Source of the DNA: Saprospiraceae bacterium
Lineage (GTDB): Bacteria; Bacteroidota; Bacteroidia; Chitinophagales; Saprospiraceae
Length of the DNA: 6,783 nucleotides
Direction: 5' to 3'
Assembly: GCA_020630455.1 (NCBI GenBank)
Contig: JAHDBK010000053.1
Span: 1-6,783, forward strand
This document shows positions 6,365-6,783 of the stretch, piece by piece. Every line of letters begins with the position of its first letter. Within the stretch, counting starts at the first letter, position 1. A program made the translations under genes and the position numbers. The notes under the pieces are model-generated. The model saw only the letters and a program-made list of their open reading frames with translations, was not told the origin of the DNA and searched no databases.

Positions 6365-6390
6365 AAAAATAAAGAATTTTCTTTATTTTT
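6365..6390. repeat. Perfect palindrome upstream of the SET gene
   Basis: AAAAATAAAGAA (6365-6376) and TTCTTTATTTTT (6379-6390) are exactly complementary around TT. The palindrome ends 15 bp before the SET start codon. Its central 20 bases differ at one position from the core of the hairpin at 4307-4340. As DNA it could be a dimeric operator; as RNA it would fold in the 5' leader next to the start codon. Confidence 0.6.
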
Positions 6391-6405
6391 TTATTATAAT
6401 AAAAA

Positions 6406-6783
6406 ATGCAAAGAATACCTTCATTATATGTTACTGAGAGTGAAATACATGGTAGAGGTGTGTTCACTTCTTCTGAAATTGAAAAAGAAACGCTCATAGA
6501 AATCTGTCCTGTTATAGTCATTCCAGAAAAAGATTTGGAATTAATTCATCAGACCATTCTACATGATTATTATTTTTATTGGGGTGAAGATGAGAAAGAT
6601 GGAGCTATTGTTTTAGGTTTCGGTTCTATGTATAATCATTCCAATTCTCCTAATATTTATTGTATTGTTAATGAAGAATCTTTATCATTTGAATATTATG
6701 CACTTCGAACCATAAAAGCAGGAGAAGAACTCCTAATCGATTATAGTGGCGACGATGATGATAAAAGTAATTTGTGGTTTTGA
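6406..6783 (+). CDS. SET-domain protein (putative protein lysine methyltransferase)
   Basis: The product is a complete 125-residue, single-domain SET protein; the TGA stop is the last codon of the window, and an in-frame TAA at 6400-6402 excludes a longer N-terminus. Conserved elements are in order: the SAM-binding HGRGVF (15-20), EICPV (32-36), the knot motif YNHSNSPN (76-83) and ELLIDYS (108-114), in which Y113 aligns with the catalytic tyrosine. No pre-SET or post-SET cysteine cluster is present, as is usual for small bacterial SET proteins. There is no signal peptide, so it should act in the cytosol. Such enzymes use SAM to methylate lysine side chains of proteins; the bacterial substrate is unknown. 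It is transcribed away from the MORN-caspase gene. The acidic C-terminus (DDDD at 116-119) is unremarkable. Confidence 0.9.
   Translation: MQRIPSLYVTESEIHGRGVFTSSEIEKETLIEICPVIVIPEKDLELIHQTILHDYYFYWGEDEKDGAIVLGFGSMYNHSNSPNIYCIVNEESLSFEYYALRTIKAGEELLIDYSGDDDDKSNLWF

Larger units (their letters stand above)
6140..6405. promoter_or_regulatory. Divergent intergenic region between MORN-caspase and SET genes
   Basis: This 266-bp, very AT-rich stretch should contain the promoters of both divergent genes. On the plus strand it has one TANNTTTG match (6227-6234) and a perfect palindrome just before the SET start (6365-6390). On the minus strand I find no TANNTTTG match, so the MORN-caspase promoter is not located. 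No additional gene is seen. Confidence 0.5.

Noticed and set aside
6751..6768. DDDDK near the SET protein C-terminus, resembling an enterokinase site
   Set aside because: Chance acidic run; no biological meaning in a bacterial cytosolic protein.

Overview
The window looks like chromosomal DNA of an AT-rich member of the Bacteroidota, plausibly a Saprospiria- or Cytophagia-like lineage. The evidence is the low-GC composition, start codons preceded by A-rich stretches instead of Shine-Dalgarno sequences, a TANNTTTG-type promoter element ahead of tex, and a secreted MORN-repeat/caspase protein. Genus and species cannot be named from the sequence.

Left part (1-1387): a single plus-strand gene for a two-domain SAM-dependent O-methyltransferase (146-1189) sits between two copies of a small, non-coding, transposon-like element in opposite orientations. 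Copy 1 (39-114) is a 76-bp internally deleted form and copy 2 (1211-1364) is the 154-bp full form. They share 75 of 76 aligned bases, both begin GAGCATG and end in GCTC, and each has its own 3-bp TNA target duplication (TAA and TTA). A third, isolated element end (1368-1387) abuts copy 2 and overlaps the stop codon of the next gene.

Centre (1383-4157, minus strand): tex, a complete transcription accessory/RNA-binding protein (YqgF-like, helix-hairpin-helix and S1 domains), and upstream of it a gene for an exported two-domain protein ending in a CPRC thioredoxin/glutaredoxin-like domain. The 314-bp gap at 4158-4471 holds a heptamer tandem repeat, a long perfect hairpin and a convincing terminator for the gene on its right.

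Right part (4472-6783): a minus-strand gene for an exported protein with two blocks of 23-residue MORN repeats followed by a caspase-like (C14) peptidase domain with an intact His/Cys dyad. Across a 266-bp, very AT-rich divergent intergenic region lies a complete 125-residue SET-domain protein, whose stop codon is the last three bases of the window.

I see no evidence of a shared operon across these genes. The most interesting pieces are the mobile element family with its nested ends and its flanking of the methyltransferase, the architecture of the MORN-caspase protein, its divergent pairing with a SET methyltransferase, and a near-identical 20-bp palindrome on either side of the MORN-caspase gene. 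Bases 1-38 hold nothing I can assign. No tRNA, rRNA or CRISPR array was recognised.
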